Source: Candidatus Aegiribacteria sp. (GTDB taxonomy: Bacteria > Fermentibacterota > Fermentibacteria > Fermentibacterales > JCC-6). Taken from it: a stretch of DNA of 10,569 nt. Positions 1 to 6,186 of this stretch are shown here, in pieces. Both the position numbers and the translations under genes were made by a program. Below the pieces are notes generated by a model. That model saw only the letters and a program-made list of their open reading frames with translations. It was not told where the DNA came from and did not search any database. The stretch lies in assembly GCA_030642525.1 (NCBI GenBank), contig DAOWNO010000037.1, positions 1 through 10,569 on the forward strand, read 5' to 3'. Within the stretch, counting starts at the first letter, position 1. Each line of letters begins with the position of its first letter.

Positions 1-41
1 ATATCTGTTCCAGAAAGTCCGGGAATAGAAACAGCAGACAT
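1..41 (-). CDS. possible start of a further operon gene (partial, runs off the left edge)
   Basis: On the minus strand an ATG (plus positions 39-41) opens a frame with no stop before the window edge; the visible peptide begins MSAVSIPGLSGTD. It lies 24 bases after the stop of the SucD-like gene in the same direction, a spacing suited to another operon member. No convincing Shine-Dalgarno sequence precedes it, and only 13 complete codons are visible, so the product cannot be named. The frame could equally be non-coding sequence downstream of the operon. Confidence 0.25.
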   Translation of the reverse strand, partial: MSAVSIPGLSGTD

Positions 42-65
42 CCGGAGTCAGGCTTCAGAACGATA

Positions 66-1028
66 TCAGTCAAGTGCTTTAAGAACTGCTCCGAAGACAG
101 CGTCCGGTCTTTCAACGACCGTGATACCGCATGATTCAAGGATATCTTTCTTTGCCTGCCAGGTTTCTTCCTCTTTACGGATCATGGCTCCAGCATGACT
201 CTGCGCGATTCCTGCTTTCGTGAATTTGCCGCCCAGGAAGACTATAATCGGTTTGGTTATCTCGCCTCTCCGGACAGCTTTCGCAAGGTCATTCTCCTGA
301 GAGGTGCCTGTTTCACCGTATATCGACATGACTTCGGTGCGGGGATCCTTCTCAAATGATCTTGCAGCGTCGAGTATTGATATGCCCGGAACCGGGTCGC
401 CTCCGACACATACAACTGCGGAAAGCCCTGGATAATTTTCACCCCAGAGCGGTCCGAATGTTCCATCTTCGCGGGGTCCTGGCAGGTTGGGCCTGCAGTG
501 AAAAGCTCCCAGAAGTTGTGAAAGACCGCCCGATCGCGAGATGACACCGACCTTTCCAGGCTTATAGTTCTTTTTTGCCCATGTACCACTGCCGCCGATG
601 AGTCCGAAAAGGTAACCGGAAGTATCAAGGAGGCCGACAGTATTCGGCCCGAGGTATACGGAATCTCGTGTTGAAGCATATTCCTTAAGAGCGATCTCAT
701 CCTGCGCAGGTACTCCATCAGCAGTGATAACCAGAAATTTTAATCTTGCATCAATAGCTTCTATTGCTGCTTTTTTGACAGCACCGGCAGGTACGAAGAA
801 AACTGCGGTATTCAGTTGCGGGAAAGCTTTTACAGCTTCTGCCGCGGAATTGAATACGGGCACACCATCCACTTCCTGCCCGCCCTTGCCGGGCGTGCAT
901 CCGGCTATGATTTTTGTGCCGTACTTCCTCATAAGTCTGGATTTGCTCTTTCCCTGTCTTCCGGTAATTCCGAAAACCAGGGTTTCAGGAGTATCAACGC
1001 CTGCGAGATATTTCAGTATTCCAGCCAT
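66..1028 (-). CDS. SucD-like alpha subunit of an ADP/GDP-forming acyl-CoA synthetase (succinyl-CoA synthetase family)
   Basis: A 320-residue alpha subunit of the NDP-forming acyl-CoA synthetase family, which interconverts acyl-CoA plus NDP and phosphate with free acid, CoA and NTP in the cytoplasm. The N-terminal CoA-binding Rossmann domain shows GITGRQGKSKSRLMRKYGTK followed by AGCTPGKGG (residues 20-50). A ligase domain follows with VGVISRSGG (160-168), CVGGDPVPG (207-215) and GETGTSQE (238-245). SHAGAM (277-282) carries the expected phosphohistidine, H278. Compared with E. coli SucD recalled from memory, it has roughly 18 extra residues between SRSG and GGDP, rich in Pro and Gly (about 172-196), and reads GPNTVG where SucD has GPNCPG. 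The start is firm: GGAGG (plus 1036-1040) lies 7 bases before the ATG, which overlaps the stop of the beta gene by one base (TGATG). Its partner is that beta subunit. Succinate is the default substrate guess; acetate or a branched acid is possible. Confidence 0.92.
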   Translation of the reverse strand: MAGILKYLAGVDTPETLVFGITGRQGKSKSRLMRKYGTKIIAGCTPGKGGQEVDGVPVFNSAAEAVKAFPQLNTAVFFVPAGAVKKAAIEAIDARLKFLVITADGVPAQDEIALKEYASTRDSVYLGPNTVGLLDTSGYLFGLIGGSGTWAKKNYKPGKVGVISRSGGLSQLLGAFHCRPNLPGPREDGTFGPLWGENYPGLSAVVCVGGDPVPGISILDAARSFEKDPRTEVMSIYGETGTSQENDLAKAVRRGEITKPIIVFLGGKFTKAGIAQSHAGAMIRKEEETWQAKKDILESCGITVVERPDAVFGAVLKALD

Positions 1029-2527
1029 CAGTCCACCTCCGCAGGCATTTTCAGGTCTATTCGAATCTCCCCGTTACCTTCAAGAAGGGCTGCTGTTTCA
1101 CACATGAGGCATCCTATGCATTTCGCTTCAGGATTCACTTCAAGTTTTCCATTATTCCATAGGAGGTATCCGGTCGGACATGCGCTTACAGAAGGCGGTT
1201 CTTCCTCGCTGCTCCACTTCTCCGGATAGAAATAGATGTCACCCGGCGGAGTTTCCACTTGTATAGCAGGTTCTCCTTCGGGAGAAGGCGGTGTTTGAAC
1301 GTGAGGCGGTTTATCCATCGCGATGGCTTCGATATCATCCACCATGGCATTCGGGAATATTTCCGCAGGGTAGGTTTTTACCGGAACCGGAAGATCAGCT
1401 GATACCCGCTCAAAGAGATCTCGTGCCCTGTCTTCATCCGTGCCGCCGAATCTCAGAAGAGAAGGAAGGGGAGTTGGAGATTCCCTGAGAGCCTTCCATA
1501 CCGCTGCGGCAATGTGGTGCTGATTCTGAAAGGCCATTCCGGAACCAGTCAGAAGTAGTACCTGTGCGCCTTTCTGAGCAAGTATTGCGCGGAGAATTCG
1601 GTAGCTCTTGAATGCGGAGAGCCCTCCGGATGTGTCCGATTCGTTCATTGTGTGGATATCCGTTCTTGCTCCTGTAGTCATCTCCCAGAGCATCTTGCCT
1701 CCTCCGCCGCAGAGATTGGTAGCGACACGGAGAGCTCCGTCCGGCGGAGTTTCGCGGTTCTGCCTGAAGAATCCCGTTCCAGCCGGGTCATCGATGTTGA
1801 TGAGTTCAACCACGTGTTCAAGAGGCGTGAGATCACCGGAGGATTTAAGACCGGGTGGGAAGAAAAGGTCTTTTTCACTTTTCTTAACTGCCGATTTTTC
1901 GAATTCAGCTCTGCAGTCAACAGCAATAAGCGAGCCATCGATGATAACGCCTATAGGATTGATTTCCAATACAGTAAGCCTGTACCCGATAAAGGTACTT
2001 ATAAGACCTTTAAGAAAAGCGGCAACTTTTTCAGGATTTTCAAGTGTTTCAATTACTGCCATTTCTTCTGCAATATCTTCGGAGTCAGGCGGGTTAAGAA
2101 GCGAGAATGGAATTGTCGCCAGAGTTCCTGATCTGCCTTCAACACCGGAGCCGCCTTCTGTGCTGAAAAGGAGTATTCCTCCAGGAGGCTGTCTCTCTGA
2201 ACCGAAATCAAGCATACATCCGGCATAGTATTCAGCTTTGAGGTCCAGTCCTTTTGCTGCGAGAACTCCATCAGCCTGTCCCCAGTCACCGGGGGAGAGG
2301 AGCTCATCGAGATTAGAATTAAATTCAGATTTTGTTTCGACCTTTCTGACGAGACCATGCTTTTTTCTGCTGGTTGCTCCGGGTATCTGCGCTTTTAGGA
2401 AAATCGGCAGTTCGGGTAATTCATCCGGAATGTTATCACCGATTCTGACGAAAAAACCATCTACTACAGGGACTCCATGGTTTTCAAGAAGAGTTCTTGT
2501 AAGATATTCCGGTAATGCCGGCATCAT
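1028..2527 (-). CDS. SucC-like ATP-grasp acyl-CoA synthetase beta subunit with C-terminal Fe-S motif
   Basis: A 499-residue protein, about 100 longer than an ordinary SucC. Residues 7-205 match the ATP-grasp half of SucC: EYLTRTLLENHGVPV (7-21), LKAQIPGATSRKKHG (44-58), FSTEGGSGVEGRSG (121-134), and LEINPI (187-192) followed by AVDCRAEFE (202-210). The CoA-ligase half follows, with NLCGGGGKML (271-280), SGGLSAFKSYRILRAIL (300-316) and LRFGGTDEDRARDLFE (358-373), though it is divergent. A Pro/Glu-rich linker (about 406-446) leads to a tail with four cysteines, C450, C470, C473 and C476, in the pattern C-P-x18-C-x2-C-x2-C. This resembles the single [4Fe-4S] binding motif of ETF-ubiquinone oxidoreductase and FixX. 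Two adjacent ATGs are possible starts; AGGAG (plus 2531-2535) is 3 bases from the first and 6 from the second (2524), so the second may be used. It forms the pair with the SucD-like subunit. Family is sure; substrate and the role of the cluster are not. Confidence 0.9.
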   Translation of the reverse strand: MMPALPEYLTRTLLENHGVPVVDGFFVRIGDNIPDELPELPIFLKAQIPGATSRKKHGLVRKVETKSEFNSNLDELLSPGDWGQADGVLAAKGLDLKAEYYAGCMLDFGSERQPPGGILLFSTEGGSGVEGRSGTLATIPFSLLNPPDSEDIAEEMAVIETLENPEKVAAFLKGLISTFIGYRLTVLEINPIGVIIDGSLIAVDCRAEFEKSAVKKSEKDLFFPPGLKSSGDLTPLEHVVELINIDDPAGTGFFRQNRETPPDGALRVATNLCGGGGKMLWEMTTGARTDIHTMNESDTSGGLSAFKSYRILRAILAQKGAQVLLLTGSGMAFQNQHHIAAAVWKALRESPTPLPSLLRFGGTDEDRARDLFERVSADLPVPVKTYPAEIFPNAMVDDIEAIAMDKPPHVQTPPSPEGEPAIQVETPPGDIYFYPEKWSSEEEPPSVSACPTGYLLWNNGKLEVNPEAKCIGCLMCETAALLEGNGEIRIDLKMPAEVD

Positions 2528-2536
2528 ATTCTCCTG

Positions 2537-3580
2537 TTATTTATTATGGGATTTTTCTTTCATCATTTTGTCTGTTTCCCGAACCGATCTGTTCCATTGA
2601 AGGGCGACTCCGGGCTGGAGGCTGTAAAGGTAGTTGTACTCGGTGTAACAGCTGGCTGTGCATGCCTGACACGGAAGCTCAAGAGTGTTCTCAAAAGCCT
2701 TCTGGAATCCGATATCAAGGGCATTCAATGAAGAAGGATACTGTCCGATAAGAAGAGAGCAGGGGTATACTTTTCCGTCTGCGTCGATATTGCAGTACAT
2801 CTTGCCGGCTCTGCATCTGACTCCGTGAAATCTTTCAGTCATCCTGGTAGTTGAATAATCAGGCCATTGTGCAAGGCTCTTGAGATATCTCGTTGAGTTG
2901 GCTACAGGAGCTCCATTATTTTTCAGTGTCAGAAGTTTTCTGAATGCAGTCCTGTATTCATCATCGGACGGCATCATACCTGAAGTGTCGCCCCCAAGCT
3001 TCTCGTTGTGGTGCAATGACTGAAAAGTGGTCTGGAAACCGTATTTCAACGCGGTTTCCATAATATGATCAAGGTAATTCATGTTATGGCGTGTGAGAAC
3101 CGTTATCGTCCAGAGTCTTATTTTTCCGGAAGACATCTCCATTGCTTTCATTACTTTTGCATGGCTGCCCTTTTCACGATTGGTGTCATGGGCTTTCTCA
3201 GGTCCGTCGAATGCCAGAACAAGATGGTCGATATTATTGAGTATCTCAGGTTTCGCCGGAATTAAGTATCCGTTTGAATCAAGACTGACATAGATTCCCA
3301 GTTCACGGGCATACGCGCAGAGTTCGATTATGTCATCCCTCATGAGAGGTTCGCCGCCCCATACACCTATTCTTCTTGTTCCGGCTTCATACATCTGCCT
3401 GAAAAGATCTTTCCACTGCGTTGTGGAGAGATCCGGGCGTCCCTGCTCGGGTATCTGGCAGTAGCTGCACCTGCTGCAGCAGTTATCGGTGATGGAAACC
3501 ATCACATTCACCGGTCTTCTTCGCCCCAGTAGACCGAGAGCGGCGTCGATTCCCATATTGATCTGACCTAACAGATTCAC
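2537..3580 (-). CDS. radical SAM protein with SPASM-like C-terminal cysteine cluster
   Basis: About 347 residues from the GTG start chosen here. The radical SAM motif C-x3-C-x2-C is TDNCCSRCSYC (Cys 34, 38 and 41), which binds the [4Fe-4S] cluster that cleaves S-adenosylmethionine. VWGGEPLMRDD is the SAM-contacting GGEP motif. The C-terminal part has CRAGKMYC, then DADGKVYPC, then CQACTASC, a cysteine layout like SPASM or related auxiliary-cluster domains of peptide- and cofactor-modifying enzymes. The frame stays open up to an ATG at 3610, but AAGGAG (plus 3588-3593) sits 7 bases before the GTG at 3580, and that GTG overlaps the stop of the upstream DUF362 gene as GTGA, a classic coupling arrangement. 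The stop is 9 bases before the SucC-like start. No precursor peptide is visible in the operon, so I cannot assign a substrate; the family is certain, the reaction is not. Confidence 0.9.
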   Translation of the reverse strand: MNLLGQINMGIDAALGLLGRRRPVNVMVSITDNCCSRCSYCQIPEQGRPDLSTTQWKDLFRQMYEAGTRRIGVWGGEPLMRDDIIELCAYARELGIYVSLDSNGYLIPAKPEILNNIDHLVLAFDGPEKAHDTNREKGSHAKVMKAMEMSSGKIRLWTITVLTRHNMNYLDHIMETALKYGFQTTFQSLHHNEKLGGDTSGMMPSDDEYRTAFRKLLTLKNNGAPVANSTRYLKSLAQWPDYSTTRMTERFHGVRCRAGKMYCNIDADGKVYPCSLLIGQYPSSLNALDIGFQKAFENTLELPCQACTASCYTEYNYLYSLQPGVALQWNRSVRETDKMMKEKSHNK

Positions 3581-4590
3581 TGATGATCTCCTTCCGGAAG
3601 CCCCATCCATTGAGGTCCGTATATGTTCTCTTTCATTATACGTTTAGCTTCTCTGTCCTGACCGAAAAGATAGTAGGCGATGTTATACCATCTTTTGGCA
3701 CCTATTTTCATAATACCCATAAAGGGACTATCAGTCCCGGGTTCGTTCTGTTCCTTTTTTCCTCTGAAATTTTTCTCTATTTTTGCAACGAAATTAGCCT
3801 GAGCTTTCAGGAAAGTAAAGGAGGGAGTGGTGGTTAGAGGAGGTAAACAGACTTCCTCAAGATTTTCGAATGAACCGGTAACACCGTTCCCTTTAACAGT
3901 TGTCTCGACTGAGAGAGGGTCGATACCCATTACGTTAGCTACCGAATAGTCAAGTGCGACCCTGTCAGTGGAAGCAGCGATGAAATCCGTCTGCTTCGGG
4001 ATTCCAGGTTTCGGGCCGTTGCCTTCGAGTGATATTGTTCCATCTGCAAGAGTAAGAATGACTGGAATGAGGGAATTTACCGCTACTACGTAATCCGCAA
4101 GCCTGTAATGATAATTGTGCCTGTTATCATCAAGACAGCCGTAAAGGTGCTTCATTGCCACCGAGATTACCGATCTGTAGTGGGTTTTTACAACTGGTAT
4201 GGAAACAACAGGCATTCGTGTACAGATCTCCGGGATACTGAATTTGAGGTTTCCCACTTTTTCAGGTATCCATTCATGCTCCGAGATGAGATTATGTCTT
4301 TCAGCGACATCCTTCATCCTGGTTACGCGGAATGCCCTTGTCGCGTCGACCAGTATCTGGCTCGATTCCCCAAGAAATATTCTTCCCGTATGTCCGGAAA
4401 CCTTTTCAGCAAAAGCTTCGACTACCCAGGGTGAAGTGTCGACTCCAGGTCTTACATAATCCCACGTAAGATTCAGTTTAACAAGGATATCACTCCCTGC
4501 GGGAAGTATCGATTTCCAATTTATCTCATCGAGAATATCATGAACCGCCTGCCGGACTCCATTTCTGGTAGACGCGTAGAAAACTTTCAT
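3577..4590 (-). CDS. DUF362 family protein
   Basis: About 337 residues from the ATG at 4590. The DUF362 pattern is plain: ILVKLNLTWDYVRPGVDTSP near the N-terminus, then IPVVKTHYRSVISVAMKHLYG in the middle (a K-T-H then M-K-x-L-x-G signature), and LADGTISLEGNGPKPGIPK followed by ASTDRVALDYSVANVMGIDP. The biochemical role of DUF362 is not established; some members are fused to ferredoxin domains, but this one has no CxxC clusters, signal peptide or membrane segment, so it is probably a soluble cytoplasmic protein. A longer frame begins at an ATG at 4605, but GGAAGG (plus 4598-4603) lies 7 bases before the 4590 ATG, and the proposed promoter would leave almost no leader for the upstream ATG. It is the first gene of the minus-strand operon and its stop overlaps the radical SAM start by 4 bases, so the two products are likely made together. 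Confidence 0.9.
   Translation of the reverse strand: MKVFYASTRNGVRQAVHDILDEINWKSILPAGSDILVKLNLTWDYVRPGVDTSPWVVEAFAEKVSGHTGRIFLGESSQILVDATRAFRVTRMKDVAERHNLISEHEWIPEKVGNLKFSIPEICTRMPVVSIPVVKTHYRSVISVAMKHLYGCLDDNRHNYHYRLADYVVAVNSLIPVILTLADGTISLEGNGPKPGIPKQTDFIAASTDRVALDYSVANVMGIDPLSVETTVKGNGVTGSFENLEEVCLPPLTTTPSFTFLKAQANFVAKIEKNFRGKKEQNEPGTDSPFMGIMKIGAKRWYNIAYYLFGQDREAKRIMKENIYGPQWMGLPEGDHQ
3588..3593 (-). promoter_or_regulatory. ribosome binding site deciding the radical SAM start
   Basis: AAGGAG on the minus strand, 7 bases before the GTG at 3580. It favours this start over the ATG at 3610, which would overlap the upstream gene by 34 bases and has no comparable site. Confidence 0.7.
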
Positions 4591-4597
4591 ATCATTT

Positions 4598-4603
4598 CCT
4601 TCC
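4598..4603 (-). promoter_or_regulatory. ribosome binding site deciding the DUF362 start
   Basis: GGAAGG on the minus strand, 7 bases before the ATG at 4590. The site lies inside codons 1-3 of the longer ORF that begins at 4605, so the two starts are mutually exclusive in practice and the shorter one is preferred. Confidence 0.6.
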
Positions 4604-4620
4604 ATAACTGTAAGATGGAA
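4600..4620. repeat. inverted repeat at the operon promoter/start
   Basis: TTCCAT (4600-4605) and ATGGAA (4615-4620) form a perfect 6-base inverted repeat with a 9-base spacer. Its centre is near the expected transcription start of the minus-strand operon, and its outer arm touches the -10 element. It could be a repressor site; part of one arm is also the Shine-Dalgarno region of the DUF362 gene, so the symmetry may be accidental. Confidence 0.35.
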
Positions 4621-4646
4621 TATACATTGACAGGGCTGAGATTCAA
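4619..4646 (-). promoter_or_regulatory. sigma70-type promoter for the DUF362/radical SAM/CoA-ligase operon
   Basis: Read on the minus strand: TTGAAT (plus 4641-4646), a 16-base spacer, then TATATT (plus 4619-4624). Transcription would start near 4612, giving a leader of about 22 bases before the ATG at 4590. The element overlaps the divergent plus-strand promoter, so polymerase could hardly occupy both at once. Confidence 0.45.
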
Positions 4647-4655
4647 CTATAGAAT
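4627..4655 (+). promoter_or_regulatory. sigma70-type promoter for the sorting-domain mini-protein and repeat gene
   Basis: TTGACA (4627-4632), a 17-base spacer, then TAGAAT (4650-4655). The start would fall near 4662, about 48 bases before the ATG at 4710. The -35 is a perfect consensus and the spacing is optimal. It lies inside the footprint of the divergent operon promoter. Confidence 0.5.
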
Positions 4656-4709
4656 TCTGTAGTAATCTTGTTGGAAATATATTTCATCTCTATTTGAAAG
4701 GAAATATTC

Positions 4710-4958
4710 ATGAGAAAGGCTGTTTCAGCGGTCGTTCTCCTGTCCTGCATTGTCATAGCAGGTGCCACTGCATTCGGCCCCTATAGCCGGATTGATGCTA
4801 CCGGCGGCAGAATTATATCCGAAACCGGAACTTCTCATATAACTGCTGGTGAGTACGATTATGGCTTCGATATTTCCGGGGAACCGCCAGGGATATATTT
4901 AGTTCAGATTGATACCGGAAGCATAATCCTGTCAGAAAGCGTGATTCGGATTCCATAA
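4710..4958 (+). CDS. 82-residue exported protein: signal peptide plus sorting-like domain only
   Basis: The N-terminus MRKAVSAVVLLSCIVIAGATA is a clear signal peptide, with cleavage likely near residue 21. The remaining 60 or so residues look like the C-terminal sorting domain of type IX secreted proteins: a strand ending in an ATGGR turn, AGEYDYGFDISG, then PPGIYLVQIDTG and a last strand ending VIRIP. The same layout closes the repeat protein and the C25 peptidase next door, where it follows large cargo; here there is no cargo. Either this is a genuine stand-alone small protein, or an internal deletion removed the passenger of a larger gene. AAGGA (4698-4702) lies 7 bases before the ATG, supporting real translation. 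Its stop overlaps the ATG of the next gene by one base (TAATG), implying coupled translation. No function can be assigned beyond export. Confidence 0.72.
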   Translation: MRKAVSAVVLLSCIVIAGATAFGPYSRIDATGGRIISETGTSHITAGEYDYGFDISGEPPGIYLVQIDTGSIILSESVIRIP

Positions 4959-5251
4959 TGGTTAAGATCTTTCTGTTTTTGTTTACGGCAACGCTTTACG
5001 TTACTGCCGGGGTTGGCAGTTTCAGTGCTGCCGGCGTTCTGTACTGTAACGGCAGCAGAATTGATATAGGCAGCTATGCGGCTCCGCTGGCTGTGGACTG
5101 GGACGGAGACGGGAATAAGGATCTGATCTGCGGTCAGTTTGATGGAGGACGCATCAGATATTATCCTAATACCGGCACCAACGAATCTCCGGTTTTCGAG
5201 AGTTACTTCTACCTTCTTGATGGCGTGAATCCTGTTTCGGTTCCATATGGT

Positions 5252-5285
5252 TGATGCACCGGTGCTACAAATCCACAGGCTGTGG
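5252..5285 (+). other. in-frame TGA followed by a SECIS-like hairpin (candidate only)
   Basis: The TGA (5252-5254) is followed by TGC and, 18 bases after the TGA, by CCACA (5273-5277), loop GGC, TGTGG (5281-5285). A weak outer pairing of CCGGT with ACTGG extends it. A small apical loop starting with G about 23 bases after the UGA agrees with the general description of bacterial SECIS elements. The stem is short and could be chance, and the second lesion in this gene argues for simple decay. Confidence 0.22.
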
Positions 5286-5533
5286 ACTGGAATAATGACG
5301 GCAGGCTGGACATCATTGTCGGAGACAGACTCGGCAGTGTCAACTATTTCAGAAGACTTGTTTCAGGCAATATCTATCTGTTAGAAGAATCTCCGGTTGA
5401 GGTTGCAGGTCGCCCGATCGATATGGGGAATAACTCCGCTCCATGTGTGATTGACTGGAATAACGATGGTCTGGCGGATCTTGTTGTCGGAAGAGTTGAA
5501 GCTGTTCCGGCAGGACTCTATCTTTCTATAAAC

Positions 5534-5563
5534 GGAGGATCCCCCTCTATCCTTTTTTCCCTT
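5534..5563 (+). other. site of the -1 frame change in the repeat gene
   Basis: Frame 2 (good up to LYLSINGGS) gives way to frame 1 (good from LADSVMCAGEP). The interval contains CCCCC (5541-5545) and TTTTTT (5553-5558), both common sites of indels. It also contains GGAGGA (5534-5539) 13 bases before the T run, an arrangement like the Shine-Dalgarno stimulator of -1 frameshifting in dnaX. No perfect X-XXY-YYZ heptamer is in the right phase, so loss of one base is the simpler reading. Confidence 0.4.
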
Positions 5564-6156
5564 TGGCGGATTCAGTCATGTGCGCTGGCGAGCCCATTCA
5601 GGTTTATTATTCTTATCCTGATTTTGCGGATATGAACGGTGACGGGCTTCCTGATCTTGTTCTGGGTTCATCCAATGGCAGGATAGCCTGCTATGAGAAT
5701 GTCGGGACTTCTGATACTCCGCTGTTTGAGAGTTTTGAGTATTTAGAGGCTGATGGTGAAGAAATTAACTTCTATTCCTCTGTCAGACCATCCGTATGTG
5801 ACTGGAATGAAGACGGATACCTGGATATACTTGTCGGAAATTATACGGGGCAAATTTTCCTGTTTCTCGGAGATGGAGGGACAGGTATTGAATGCGGAGG
5901 TATGAGCGGAAATTCAGAGATTTTTCGCATTGCTGGAAATCCGGCTTCCGGAATCCTGTACACTGAAGTAACTCTGGATAATCAGGCTGATATCAGACTC
6001 TCGGTGTACGACCTTTCTGGAAGATTTCTTTCTGAAATGAGCCCCGGGGTCCTGTCATCAGGGGTTCATTTACTTGAGATGGACATATCATCTTTTTCTC
6101 AGGGGACAGTCTTTCTTGTATGTGCTGCAGGAGCAGTACGGTTGATCGAGCCTGTT

Positions 6157-6186
6157 GTAATCCTCCGCTGATTACCTGAGTATTAC
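6157..6186. repeat. inverted repeat spanning the abutting stop codons of two convergent genes
   Basis: GTAATCCTC (6157-6165) and GAGTATTAC (6178-6186) pair with one mismatch around a 12-base loop. Both arms encode the same VILR tail of two sorting-like domains on opposite strands, so the symmetry follows from homologous protein ends. There is no T run, so any termination role is doubtful. Confidence 0.4.

Larger units (their letters stand above)
4958..6171 (+). pseudogene. FG-GAP/VCBS repeat protein with sorting-like tail, interrupted by an in-frame TGA and a frame change
   Basis: If both breaks are bridged this gives one protein of about 404 residues. It begins with a signal peptide (MVKIFLFLFTATLYVTAG) and has five calcium-binding FG-GAP/VCBS motifs: DWDGDGNKDLICG, DWNNDGRLDIIVG, DWNNDGLADLVVG, DMNGDGLPDLVLG and DWNEDGYLDILVG. 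Such repeats fold as beta-propeller blades in surface or secreted proteins. The end, with VYDLSGR and a last strand VVILR, looks like a type IX sorting domain. Break one is a TGA at 5252-5254, after residue 98; the same frame continues for more than 90 clean codons. Break two is a shift to the -1 frame between about 5541 and 5563, near runs of five C and six T; the gene is 1214 bases, one short of a multiple of three. All sequence around the breaks keeps family motifs, so the damage is recent, an assembly fault, or recoding. Translation probably depends on coupling to the upstream mini-gene, as no good ribosome site precedes its ATG. Confidence 0.8.

Noticed and set aside
257..718. 153-codon minus-strand ORF inside the SucD-like gene
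   Set aside because: Out-of-frame shadow of a well supported coding sequence; no motif and no ribosome site.
1608..2228. 206-codon plus-strand ORF opposite the SucC-like gene
   Set aside because: It lies wholly antisense to a gene with clear family motifs, and its product is low-complexity Ser/Pro-rich without recognisable domains.
66..2527. Calling the pair plain TCA-cycle sucC/sucD
   Set aside because: The Fe-S tail, the insertion in the alpha subunit and the radical SAM/DUF362 context make the substrate and role uncertain, so only the family is stated.
3577..4590. Ferredoxin-type Fe-S domain in the DUF362 protein
   Set aside because: The protein has only scattered cysteines and no CxxCxxC run.
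5255..5264. Palindrome GCACCGGTGC right after the TGA as a hairpin or operator
   Set aside because: It has almost no loop and lies within coding sequence; the CCACA/TGTGG hairpin further on is more plausible as RNA structure.
4958..6171. Insertion sequence or prophage as cause of the broken repeat gene
   Set aside because: No transposase, terminal inverted repeats or target duplications are visible; both breaks are single-base-scale events.
5563..6171. Separate downstream gene starting inside the repeat protein
   Set aside because: The ORF opens in mid-repeat without a signal peptide, and its sequence continues the FG-GAP pattern of the preceding frame, so it is the rest of the same gene.
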